A stretch of 64,000 nt of DNA. Source: UMGS1002 sp964570825 (lineage in GTDB: Bacteria; Bacillota; Clostridia; Oscillospirales; CAG-272). Positions 51,948 through 60,361 of this stretch are shown one piece after another. The stretch spans positions 1 through 64,000 of the forward strand of contig CAZMZJ010000006.1 in assembly GCA_964570825.1 (NCBI GenBank), read 5' to 3'. The notes under the pieces are model-generated. The model searched no databases and was not told the origin of the DNA. It was given only the letters and a program-made list of their open reading frames with translations. Within the stretch, counting starts at the first letter, position 1. Each line of letters begins with the position of its first letter. The translations under genes and the position numbers were made by a program.

Positions 51948-52073
51948 ATGTTCATAGCTGTCAGCTGCATTATTGCCATTATTGAGCTCGTACTAAATGT
52001 ACGGGTTATTATTGGCGTGGTCAATAATGAGCAGTTGTGCGGCGTAAAAGAGCATTGTTTTATCCCGGTATAA
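51948..52073 (+). CDS. Putative 41-residue Ile/Val-rich leader peptide
   Basis: A short ORF starting at ATG 51948, with AGGAGA about 7 bases upstream. It encodes MFIAVSCIIAIIELVL and then VRVIIGVVNN, so about half of the first 25 residues are Ile, Val or Leu. The stop lies inside a hairpin and the intrinsic terminator for the operon follows 28 bases later. Together these fit a translational attenuation leader for an ilv operon, a known logic in Proteobacteria and Actinobacteria. A small membrane peptide is the alternative reading. Confidence 0.5.
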   Translation: MFIAVSCIIAIIELVLNVRVIIGVVNNEQLCGVKEHCFIPV

Positions 52074-52086
52074 AATTATACAGGGT
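52061..52086 (+). promoter_or_regulatory. Hairpin at the leader-peptide stop
   Basis: CCC-GGTATA-AAAT-TATAC-A-GGG (about 52064-52086) folds into a stem that includes the leader stop codon. A ribosome stalled upstream, or releasing here, would decide whether it forms. It could be the pause or competing structure to the terminator at 52101. Confidence 0.4.
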
Positions 52087-52100
52087 TATAAATAACGGTG

Positions 52101-52135
52101 AATCTTACGGTACACAAGTGCCGTAAGATTTTTTT
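52101..52135 (+). terminator. Attenuator terminator before ilvB
   Basis: A 13-bp stem AATCTTACGGTAC/GTGCCGTAAGATT (one G-U) with ACAA loop, 52101-52130, followed by TTTTTTT. It lies between the promoter and ilvB, so it must be bypassed for operon expression. Confidence 0.9.
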
Positions 52136-52159
52136 ATATTCAAAAAGGAGCGGAACGGC

Positions 52160-53827
52160 ATGGACATGAAGATGAACGGCGCGCAGATTATCATAGAAAC
52201 GCTGATCGAGCAGGGCTGCGACTGCGTGTTCGGCTATCCCGGAGGAGCTGTCCTCAATATTTACGACGAGCTTTATAAAAACCGCGACAGGATACGCCAT
52301 ATAATCACGGCTCACGAACAGGGCGCGGCTCACGCGGCAGACGGGTACGCCCGCGCGTCGGGCAAGGTAGGCGTTGTAATAGCGACGTCGGGTCCGGGGG
52401 CCACGAACCTTGTCACCGGAATAGCAGGCGCGTACCTTGATTCAACCCCTCTTGTCGCCATCACCGGAAACGTCGCACTGCCGCTGCTCGGCCGCGACAG
52501 CTTCCAGGAGGTCGACATTACGGGAATTACGATGCCGATAACCAAGCACAACTACATCGTAAAGAATGTGAACGAACTCGCGGACATCATAAGAGAAGCT
52601 TTCGTAATCGCAAAGTCGGGTCGCCCAGGTCCTGTGCTCGTCGATATCCCGAAGGATATTCAGGCCGGCGTCGCCGAATATGCTCCGGCGCGCGCGGTGA
52701 GTAAGTCTCCATACGCAAGCCCGTCCGAGCATGATATCATCAGAGCGGTCGAGATGATAGAGAATGCAAAAAAGCCTTATATATACAGCGGCGGCGGCGT
52801 GGTGATTTCCGACGCGGGCGGGGAAGTCAAAGCTCTCGCCGAACGCTCGGACGCTTATATCGGCTTTAGCATGATGGGACTTTCGGCGCTCCCGGGCGAT
52901 TATTGGCGCTGTCTCGGGATGACCGGAATGCACGGGCGTTACGCATCCACAAAAGCAAACTCCGAGGCAGATCTTATAATCGCCGTAGGAGTCAGGTTTT
53001 CAGACCGGGCGACAGGTAATAAAGCAAGGTATTCACAGAATGCAAAAATACTCCACATCGACATCGACCCCGCGGAGATAGACAAAAACATACCTGTCTC
53101 AATGGGGCTTACCGGCGACATCAAGGAAACGCTTTCGCGGATTCTTGCAAAACTCGGCCGGCAGCACCATCCCGAATGGGCGGATGAAGTAAGCGGGATG
53201 ATTAAGGAAGAAATCTCCTTTTATCCAAGCGGGAAGGAGTTCCACCCCAAAAACATAATCGAGAAGGTGCAAGAATATACCTCTCAGTCTACTGTCGTTG
53301 CGACCGACGTCGGCCAGCATCAGATGTGGTGCGCGCAGTATTATAAATTCCGTTCTCCCCGCACATTTCTCACCTCCGGCGGACTCGGTGCCATGGGCTT
53401 CGGTATGGGAGCCGCTATCGGTGGCTCGATAGCGCGGGGCGGAGCAAGGACGGTACTTTTCACAGGCGACGGCAGTTTTGGCATGAACCTGAACGAGCTT
53501 GCCACCGCGGTGACATACAAGCTGCCGCTCGTCATAATCATCATGAACAACGGCGTGCTCGGCATGGTGAGACAGTGGCAGAAGCTCTTTTATGACAAGC
53601 GTTTTTCCTGCACAACGCTCGGAAGGAAAACAGATTTTGTAAAGCTCGCCGAAGCGTTCGGAGCCGGGGGGATCCGGGTGTGCAGTACGGCCGAGCTTGA
53701 CGCCGCGCTCGCCCGTGCCTTCGCTTCCGACGGCCCTTTTGTGATCGACTGCGGCATCGATATGGACGAAAACGTCCTGCCTATGATTCCTCCCGGCGGC
53801 TCGATTGAAAACATTATCGTAAAATAA
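52160..53827 (+). CDS. ilvB: Acetolactate synthase large (catalytic) subunit
   Basis: A 555-residue TPP enzyme. HEQGAAHAADGYARASGK supplies the catalytic Glu, and GDGSFGMNLNELATA is the TPP-Mg motif. FAD- and TPP-domain order matches AHAS catalytic subunits. It joins two pyruvates, or pyruvate with 2-oxobutyrate, the first common step of valine/leucine or isoleucine synthesis. AAAGGAGCGG precedes the ATG and the terminator is 25 bp upstream. The regulatory subunit gene follows. Confidence 0.96.
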   Translation: MDMKMNGAQIIIETLIEQGCDCVFGYPGGAVLNIYDELYKNRDRIRHIITAHEQGAAHAADGYARASGKVGVVIATSGPGATNLVTGIAGAYLDSTPLVAITGNVALPLLGRDSFQEVDITGITMPITKHNYIVKNVNELADIIREAFVIAKSGRPGPVLVDIPKDIQAGVAEYAPARAVSKSPYASPSEHDIIRAVEMIENAKKPYIYSGGGVVISDAGGEVKALAERSDAYIGFSMMGLSALPGDYWRCLGMTGMHGRYASTKANSEADLIIAVGVRFSDRATGNKARYSQNAKILHIDIDPAEIDKNIPVSMGLTGDIKETLSRILAKLGRQHHPEWADEVSGMIKEEISFYPSGKEFHPKNIIEKVQEYTSQSTVVATDVGQHQMWCAQYYKFRSPRTFLTSGGLGAMGFGMGAAIGGSIARGGARTVLFTGDGSFGMNLNELATAVTYKLPLVIIIMNNGVLGMVRQWQKLFYDKRFSCTTLGRKTDFVKLAEAFGAGGIRVCSTAELDAALARAFASDGPFVIDCGIDMDENVLPMIPPGGSIENIIVK

Positions 53828-53839
53828 GGAGGCCCGAAA

Positions 53840-54349
53840 ATGCAAAAAGATCAGTTCATTTTAGGCGTCATAGTGTCGAACCATTTCGGTGTGCTGACGC
53901 GGGTGTCCGGACTTTTCTCCCGGCGGGGTTACAACATCGACAGCCTCAATGTCAGCGAAACCGAGAACCCGGATTTTTCGCGCATGACGATAATCGTACA
54001 TGGCGACGATTACGTTAAAGATCAGATAGTCAAGCAGCTTGCAAAGCTGCACGACGTAAAGCGCGTCGAGCTGATGCGAGAGGGCGAAATAGTTCTTCGC
54101 GAGCATCTTCTGATTAAAATAAGGGTAACGCCCGAAACGCGCCCCGAAATTTCCGAAGCGGTCAATATCTTCCGGGGCAGGGTTGTCGACTTCAACGCTG
54201 ACTCGATGACAGTCGAAATCACCGGCGAGCCGTCCAAGCTCAGCGCCTTTATAGATTACACAAGGAAGCTCGGCATAATCGAGCTGTGCCGCGCCGGCGC
54301 GCTGGCGGTAAGCCGTGGAGCTTCCTCCATTCAAAGCGGAATAAACTGA
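53840..54349 (+). CDS. ilvN: Acetolactate synthase small (regulatory) subunit
   Basis: A 169-residue AHAS regulatory subunit with an ACT domain: VSNHFGVLTRVSGLFSRRGY, then MTIIVHGDD. It binds valine and lends the large subunit feedback inhibition and full activity. GGAGG precedes the ATG, 12 bp after ilvB. Confidence 0.95.
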   Translation: MQKDQFILGVIVSNHFGVLTRVSGLFSRRGYNIDSLNVSETENPDFSRMTIIVHGDDYVKDQIVKQLAKLHDVKRVELMREGEIVLREHLLIKIRVTPETRPEISEAVNIFRGRVVDFNADSMTVEITGEPSKLSAFIDYTRKLGIIELCRAGALAVSRGASSIQSGIN

Positions 54350-54378
54350 AATTTATTATAACAAAAGGAGAAATTATC

Positions 54379-55371
54379 ATGGCAAAAATGTATTATGAAA
54401 AAGACTGCGACCTCGGCTTGTTAAACGGCAAAACCATAGCCGTCATCGGCTACGGCAGTCAGGGACACGCTCACGCCCAGAACCTGCGCGACAGCGGAGT
54501 CAACGTAATAGTCGGCCTTTACGAGGGTTCAAAATCGGCAATCAAGGCCAGAGAAGACGGGTTTACCGTAATGAAAGCCGGCGATGCAGCAGCGGCGGCA
54601 GACCTTGTTATGATTCTTGTAAACGATGAGAAGCAGGCGTCGCTTTACAGGAACGACATAAAGCCGAATCTTAAACCCGGCTCGACCCTTGCGTTCGCCC
54701 ACGGCTTCAATATTCACTTCAACCAGATAGTCCCCCCTGCTGATGCGGACGTCATCATGATCGCTCCGAAAGGCCCCGGCCACACTGTCAGAAGCCAGTT
54801 CCTGGAGGGCAAAGGAGTTCCATGCCTTATAGCAGTGCACCAGAACTACACCGGCAGGGCAAAGGAAACAGCTCTTGCATACGCCCTCGGTATTGGCGGA
54901 GCGAGAGCCGGCATACTTGAAACGACCTTCAAGGAAGAAACCGAAACCGACCTCTTCGGCGAGCAGGCGGTTCTCTGCGGAGGAGTGACGGCACTTATGA
55001 AGGCCGGGTTCGACACCCTTGTCGAGGCGGGATACCAGCCCGAAAGTGCATACTTCGAGTGCATTCACGAGATGAAGCTGATTGTGGATCTTATCGTAGC
55101 GCAGGGCATGTCGTTCATGAGATACTCAATTTCCGACACCGCCGAGTACGGCGACTACATTACCGGAAAGAGAATAATAACAGATGACACCAGAAAAGAG
55201 ATGAAAAAGGTGCTTGCCGAAATCCAGAACGGCACATTTGCCGCAAAGTGGATTCTCGAAAACCAGGCAAACCGTCCTTCCTTCCTCGCGATGAGAAGAA
55301 TAGAGAGCGAGCACCTCTCGGAAAAAGTGGGAGCCGAACTCCGCTCAATGATGAGCTGGAAAAAGGCCTGA
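54379..55371 (+). CDS. ilvC: Ketol-acid reductoisomerase
   Basis: A 330-residue class I ketol-acid reductoisomerase. The NAD(P)H site reads VIGYGSQGHAHAQNLRDSG, APKGPGHTVR and EETETDLFGEQAVLCGG (metal-binding acids) follow. The cofactor loop, with GLYEGSKSAIKAR, should prefer NADPH (serines are typical), though this is inference. Start ATG 54379 with AAAGGAG upstream. Confidence 0.96.
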   Translation: MAKMYYEKDCDLGLLNGKTIAVIGYGSQGHAHAQNLRDSGVNVIVGLYEGSKSAIKAREDGFTVMKAGDAAAAADLVMILVNDEKQASLYRNDIKPNLKPGSTLAFAHGFNIHFNQIVPPADADVIMIAPKGPGHTVRSQFLEGKGVPCLIAVHQNYTGRAKETALAYALGIGGARAGILETTFKEETETDLFGEQAVLCGGVTALMKAGFDTLVEAGYQPESAYFECIHEMKLIVDLIVAQGMSFMRYSISDTAEYGDYITGKRIITDDTRKEMKKVLAEIQNGTFAAKWILENQANRPSFLAMRRIESEHLSEKVGAELRSMMSWKKA

Positions 55372-55442
55372 AACCCGAAAAACTATAAGAAGTAAATTAA
55401 AATCTCGGTCTTATCTCGAATCAAAACACACAGAAAGGAAAT

Positions 55443-55490
55443 ATGTCCCGTCACGGGGCGTATTGCGGTATCGGATATGAACAGCGATAA
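55443..55490 (+). CDS. Possible 15-codon upstream ORF overlapping ilvD start
   Basis: An ATG at 55443 just after AAAGGA opens a 15-codon frame that ends at a TAA 11 bases inside ilvD. ilvD itself (ATG 55477) lacks a clear Shine-Dalgarno. A small CCCGT-C-ACGGG hairpin lies between the two starts. Translation of this mini-ORF could couple to ilvD. It could also be chance. Confidence 0.35.
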   Translation: MSRHGAYCGIGYEQR

Positions 55491-57156
55491 AATTAAGGCA
55501 GGCGTCGAAAAAGCGCCACAGCGTTCGCTGCTGAAAGCTATGGGCTATTCCGACAGTCAGCTGAAAAAGCCGCTTGTCGGCATAGTCAACTCCTATAATG
55601 AAATAGTACCGGGGCATATCCATCTCAAAGAAATATCGCGAGCGGTGCATGACGGCGTTCTCGCCGCCGGCGGAACCCCCTCGGAATTCAATGTTATCGG
55701 AATCTGCGACGGACTCGCTATGGGGCACGACGGAATGAAGTACTCGCTAAGCTCGCGCGAAATTATCGCCGACAGCATAGAGTGCATGGTGCGCGCGCAC
55801 TGTTTTGACGCTCTCGTCTTCATACCGAACTGCGATAAAATTATTCCGGGTATGCTTATGGCGGCGGCGCGGCTCAATATCCCGTCGGTTTTTGTTTCGG
55901 GCGGACCGATGCTGTCCTTATTTGACGGCTGCGGGAACCCGCTCGACCTTAACAGCGCCTTCGAGGCGGTTGGAGCCTACAAGAACAAAACAATCAGCGA
56001 TAGCAGGCTCGCCGAGATCGAGGACTCCTGCTGTCCCGGCTGCGGTTCCTGCTCGGGGATGTTTACAGCGAACTCGATGAACTGCCTTACGGAAGCCCTC
56101 GGGATGGCTCTATCAGGCAACGGAACGATTCCCGCAGTCTTTTCAAAGCGGATAATCCTCGCTAAAAAAGCGGGGGAGCAGATTATGAGAACATATGAGA
56201 TGAACATACGTCCGCGGGACATTTTGACAGACAGGTCTTTCAAAAACGCCCTCGCCGTCGATATGGCGCTCGGCTGCTCGACCAATTCTGTGCTGCATCT
56301 GCTCGCAATCGCGAACGAAGCCGGGGTGAACATAAGCTTGAAGACAATCAACGAAATCAGCGGGAGGACTCCGAACCTGTGCCGCCTCGCCCCTGCAGGG
56401 CGGCATCATATGCAGGATCTGTTCAACGCCGGCGGCGTCTATAAAGTCATAGAAAAACTCATAGCGGCGGGCCTTTTCGACCCGGCGGCCATGACAGTCA
56501 CCGGAATGACGATAGGAGAGAATACAGCCTCACCGGAATACCGGCTGCCTGTCTCCGACACATCGGTCATAAGGCCGGTTGAAGATCCATACTCCAAAAC
56601 CGGCGGACTCGCGGTGCTTTTTGGTTCTCTCGCTCCGGACGGCGGCATAGTCAAGCGCAGCGCGGTAGCGGAAGAGATGCTTGTCCACCGCGGCCCCGCC
56701 AGAGTTTTTGACAGCGAAGAAGAAGCGACGGCGGCCATTTATGGCGGCAGGATCAAAAAAGGCGATGTGGTGGTTATTCGTTACGAAGGCCCCGCCGGAG
56801 GTCCCGGAATGCGCGAGATGCTCGGCCCGACCTCGGCGATAGCCGGAATGGGGCTTGACAGGGACGTTGCTCTTATCACCGACGGCCGTTTTTCGGGAGC
56901 CACGCGCGGCGCGGCGATAGGACACATTTCCCCCGAGGCATCGCGCGGAGGAGCTATTGCATTTATCCGCGAAGGTGATATAATATCAATCGATATACCT
57001 TCATATTCAATAAACCTGGAAGTTTCCGAAAAAGAAATGGAAAAGCGCAAAAAAGAAACGCAGATAAAGGTAAAAGCCGGCCTTTCGGGTTACATTCTCC
57101 GCTATTCGAGGAGCGTGTCCTCCGCCGACAGGGGCGCGATCATCAATTACGAATAA
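55477..57156 (+). CDS. ilvD: Dihydroxy-acid dehydratase
   Basis: A 559-residue IlvD/Edd family Fe-S dehydratase with IPNCDKIIPGM, SCCPGCGSCSGMFTANSMN (cluster-binding cysteines) and GRFSGATRGAAIGHISPEA. It dehydrates the dihydroxy acids of the valine and isoleucine routes. The start is taken from family length and homology, although the ribosome site is poor. Confidence 0.96.
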   Translation: MNSDKIKAGVEKAPQRSLLKAMGYSDSQLKKPLVGIVNSYNEIVPGHIHLKEISRAVHDGVLAAGGTPSEFNVIGICDGLAMGHDGMKYSLSSREIIADSIECMVRAHCFDALVFIPNCDKIIPGMLMAAARLNIPSVFVSGGPMLSLFDGCGNPLDLNSAFEAVGAYKNKTISDSRLAEIEDSCCPGCGSCSGMFTANSMNCLTEALGMALSGNGTIPAVFSKRIILAKKAGEQIMRTYEMNIRPRDILTDRSFKNALAVDMALGCSTNSVLHLLAIANEAGVNISLKTINEISGRTPNLCRLAPAGRHHMQDLFNAGGVYKVIEKLIAAGLFDPAAMTVTGMTIGENTASPEYRLPVSDTSVIRPVEDPYSKTGGLAVLFGSLAPDGGIVKRSAVAEEMLVHRGPARVFDSEEEATAAIYGGRIKKGDVVVIRYEGPAGGPGMREMLGPTSAIAGMGLDRDVALITDGRFSGATRGAAIGHISPEASRGGAIAFIREGDIISIDIPSYSINLEVSEKEMEKRKKETQIKVKAGLSGYILRYSRSVSSADRGAIINYE

Positions 57157-57249
57157 ATCAAAATCAACTCAAAGCAAACCCTTTGTATCGCCGGATAAAT
57201 ATAAACTTATAGTCCCGGCAGCGCATCATACTGTATTTTAGGAGCACAT

Positions 57250-58755
57250 ATGGAAAGACGAATTAAAATATTTGACACAACCCTGCGCGACGGGGAACAA
57301 TCGCCGGGCTGCAGCATGAACATCGGAGAAAAGATTGAAATCGCCAGACAGCTTGAAGCGCTGAAGGTGGATATCATAGAAGCCGGCTTTCCCGTTTCTT
57401 CGCAGAGCGACTTCAAATCGGTCGAGGCGGTGGCTAAAACAATAAAAAACTGCACCGTGGCTTCTCTCGCGCGCGCAACGGAAAAGGACATCGACGCGGC
57501 ATACGAAGCGGTAAAGACCGCTGCATCTCCGAGGATTCACACCTTCATAGCCACCTCGCCGGTACATATGCAGTATAAGCTAAAAATGACGCCGGAGCAG
57601 GTGCTTGAAAGAACCGCAGCGTCTGTGGCATATGCTAAAAAATATCTGTCGGACGTCGAGTTTTCGGCTGAGGACGCAATGAGAAGCGATCCTGATTTTC
57701 TTGCCAAGGTTATTGAAACAGCCATCAAAGCAGGCGCGACGACGGTAAATATACCCGACACAGTGGGATACGCCGTACCCGAGGAAATGTCGCGAATGAT
57801 ACGCTTCCTTATGGATAAAGTGCCGGATATAGACAAGGCGACAATTTCGGTTCACTGCCACAACGACCTCGGAATGGCAGTCGCAAATTCCCTGGCGGGG
57901 GTGCTGGCGGGAGCGTCGCAGGTCGAGTGCACTGTAAACGGACTTGGTGAAAGAGCCGGAAATGCGGCGCTTGAGGAGGTAGTGATGGCGATAAAGACCC
58001 GCCGCGCCATGTTCGGCTGCTGTACCGATATTGAAACCAGGCAGATAAACCGCACAAGCAAGCTCGTATATAATATTATCGGACAGACCGCGGCGATAAA
58101 TAAGCCCATAATCGGCGCGAACGCCTTTGCTCACGAAGCGGGAATACATCAGCACGGCGTGCTTGCGGAGAGGACCACCTATGAGATAATGTCCCCTGAG
58201 GAAGTCGGAATAGCGAAAAGCGCCATTGTGCTCGGCAAGCATTCGGGACGTCACGCCATCGAGGAGAGGCTTACCGAAATGGGGTACACCTTCACAGAGG
58301 AGGAGCTGAACACATATTACGAAAAAGTCAAGGAGCTGTCCGAAAAAAAGAAGTTCATCAGCGACAGCGACCTTGAAACAATCGTCAACAACCGCGACCG
58401 TTCGAGCAGCACCTATCAGCTCGAATATTTCGACGTCCACACCGCTCGCGGCTCCCGCGCCACCTGTGTAATAAGACTCAAAAAAGGCGACGAAACGCTT
58501 GAGGAAGTTTCGCTCGGCGACGGCCCGATTAACGCCGCCTACGCTGCAATAGACAAAATAACCGGGCATCTCTGCGAAGAGCTTTCGAACTATGCCATCC
58601 ACTCGGTCTCTGGCGGCAACGATGCGCTCGGCGAGGTGACGGTCAGAGTCAGAAACGGCGAAAAATCAGTGATAGGCCGCGGAGTGTCGACTGACATTAT
58701 AGAATCAAGCATTCTGGCTTATGTGAACGGCATCAACAAACTGATAGAATCATAA
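57250..58755 (+). CDS. leuA: 2-isopropylmalate synthase
   Basis: A 501-residue DRE-TIM metallolyase: FDTTLRDGEQSPG with the DRE residues, HCHNDLGMAVANSLAG, VNGLGERAGNA and a C-terminal regulatory LeuA dimer domain. It condenses 2-oxoisovalerate with acetyl-CoA and is usually inhibited by leucine. About 95 bp separate it from ilvD, with nothing seen between. GGAGC precedes the ATG. Confidence 0.95.
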   Translation: MERRIKIFDTTLRDGEQSPGCSMNIGEKIEIARQLEALKVDIIEAGFPVSSQSDFKSVEAVAKTIKNCTVASLARATEKDIDAAYEAVKTAASPRIHTFIATSPVHMQYKLKMTPEQVLERTAASVAYAKKYLSDVEFSAEDAMRSDPDFLAKVIETAIKAGATTVNIPDTVGYAVPEEMSRMIRFLMDKVPDIDKATISVHCHNDLGMAVANSLAGVLAGASQVECTVNGLGERAGNAALEEVVMAIKTRRAMFGCCTDIETRQINRTSKLVYNIIGQTAAINKPIIGANAFAHEAGIHQHGVLAERTTYEIMSPEEVGIAKSAIVLGKHSGRHAIEERLTEMGYTFTEEELNTYYEKVKELSEKKKFISDSDLETIVNNRDRSSSTYQLEYFDVHTARGSRATCVIRLKKGDETLEEVSLGDGPINAAYAAIDKITGHLCEELSNYAIHSVSGGNDALGEVTVRVRNGEKSVIGRGVSTDIIESSILAYVNGINKLIES

Positions 58756-58776
58756 TCCGCAAAGGAGATGTAACTT

Positions 58777-60357
58777 TTGAACCTACGAAGAATCGAGATT
58801 CTGGACTCGACGCTGCGCGACGGGGCGCAGGGCGAGGGAATATCATTTTCTGTCAACGATAAGCTGGCTATTGTGAAAACTCTCGACGAGTTCGGCATAG
58901 ACTATATAGAAGCCGGCAACCCCGGCTCGAACCCTAAGGACCTTGAATTTTTTGAAAAGGCATCAAAGCTTGAGCTGTCCCGGGCGAAGCTCTGTGCTTT
59001 CGGAAGCACCCGTCGTCATGATGCAAAAGCTGATGAAGACGCTAACATAAGAGCGCTTCTTTCCGCGGGCACTCCGGCGGTGGTAATATTCGGCAAGGCG
59101 TCCGACCTGCACGTGCGCAAAATACTTAAGATAAGCCTTGAGGATAATCTTGAGATGGTAAATGACACCATAGCATATCTCAAGTCAAATTCAAAGGAAG
59201 TGATTTTCGACGCCGAGCATTTTTTTGACGGGTATAAATCCTCGGCTGAATACGCCATGAGGGTGCTTCACGCCGCCGTGCGTGGAGGAGCCGACGCGCT
59301 CGTTCTCTGCGACACGAACGGCGGAACAATGCCTCTCGATATATTCGAGATAACGAAAAAGGTTGTCGCTGATTTCCCTGACATTAAAATAGGCATACAC
59401 TGCCATAACGACACCGACTGCGCGGTCGCCTCCTCTATGCTTGCGGTCAATGCCGGAGCCTCCCATGTTCAGGGCACCTTCACAGGCATCGGCGAGAGAT
59501 GCGGCAACGCAAATCTCTCGGCGATCATTCCCAATCTTGCGTTAAAACGCGGATACGAATGCGCGGCTGACCTTCCCATGCTCACCGAAACGGCGGCCAG
59601 GATAGCGGAAATATCGAACACTACGCTGGGCAGCAACAAGCCATATGTAGGCTCAAGCGCATTCGCCCACAAGGCGGGCATGCACATAGACGGGGTGCTG
59701 AAGCTGCCGTGCTCGTTTGAACATATCGATCCTTCGGTGGTAGGGAACAAGCGCAAGTTTCTGATGTCTGAGGTCTCCGGACGCAGCACCGTGCTGAATA
59801 AAATCAAGCACATCGACCCGGGGCTTGACAAGGACTCGAAGGAAATCGCTCTCATTCTCGAGAAGCTAAAGGAGATGGAGCATTTCGGCTATCACTTCGA
59901 GGCGGCAGACGCCAGCTTCGAGCTGCTCGTCAAGAAGGTGCTCGGAATATATAAACCCTCATTCAATCTTGTCTTCTACCGGACAATGGGGGACTTTCCG
60001 GTTCCCGCAGGCGGAATGCCGGCGTCGGCGACGGTAAAGGTCGAGGTCGACGGCAAGGAGGAGATTACCGCTGTGATGGGCGCAGGACCCGTAAACGCAC
60101 TCGACCTTGCGCTGCGCAAGGCTCTTGTCGTGTTCTATCCCTCGATCCGCAATATGCGTCTTATCGACTACAAAGTCCGCGTGCTCGAACAGAACAACAC
60201 CACTGCTGCGAAAGTCCGCGTGCTTATAGAAACCACCGACGAAAAAACGACATGGACGACGGTCGGTGTTTCAAACGACATACTTGAGGCAAGCTTCATA
60301 GCTCTTATCGACTCGTTTGAATACAAGCTGTCCATGTCAAAAGAAAATAAGGAGTAA
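58777..60357 (+). CDS. cimA: (R)-citramalate synthase
   Basis: A 526-residue DRE-TIM metallolyase close to LeuA but with CimA features: LDSTLRDGAQGEGISFS, IDYIEAGNPGSNPKD, FDAEHFFDGYKS, and a C-terminal LeuA-type dimer domain. It condenses pyruvate with acetyl-CoA to (R)-citramalate, the start of the threonine-independent isoleucine route. TTG start with AAGGAGATG upstream, 21 bp after leuA. Confidence 0.92.
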   Translation: MNLRRIEILDSTLRDGAQGEGISFSVNDKLAIVKTLDEFGIDYIEAGNPGSNPKDLEFFEKASKLELSRAKLCAFGSTRRHDAKADEDANIRALLSAGTPAVVIFGKASDLHVRKILKISLEDNLEMVNDTIAYLKSNSKEVIFDAEHFFDGYKSSAEYAMRVLHAAVRGGADALVLCDTNGGTMPLDIFEITKKVVADFPDIKIGIHCHNDTDCAVASSMLAVNAGASHVQGTFTGIGERCGNANLSAIIPNLALKRGYECAADLPMLTETAARIAEISNTTLGSNKPYVGSSAFAHKAGMHIDGVLKLPCSFEHIDPSVVGNKRKFLMSEVSGRSTVLNKIKHIDPGLDKDSKEIALILEKLKEMEHFGYHFEAADASFELLVKKVLGIYKPSFNLVFYRTMGDFPVPAGGMPASATVKVEVDGKEEITAVMGAGPVNALDLALRKALVVFYPSIRNMRLIDYKVRVLEQNNTTAAKVRVLIETTDEKTTWTTVGVSNDILEASFIALIDSFEYKLSMSKENKE

Positions 60358-60361
60358 GCCT

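Noticed and set aside
51638..52024. Minus-strand protein of 128 residues downstream of the MMPL gene
   Set aside because: It overlaps the MMPL 3' end and the ilv leader on the opposite strand, has no ribosome site and an odd composition.
51934..52159. T-box leader before ilvB
   Set aside because: The T-box sequence (AGGGTGG with ACCGCG) is not present; the leader is short and instead has a peptide ORF and terminator.
57580..58602. Long minus-strand frame opposite leuA
   Set aside because: The plus-strand gene has all family motifs; the antisense frame has no recognisable sequence or ribosome site.
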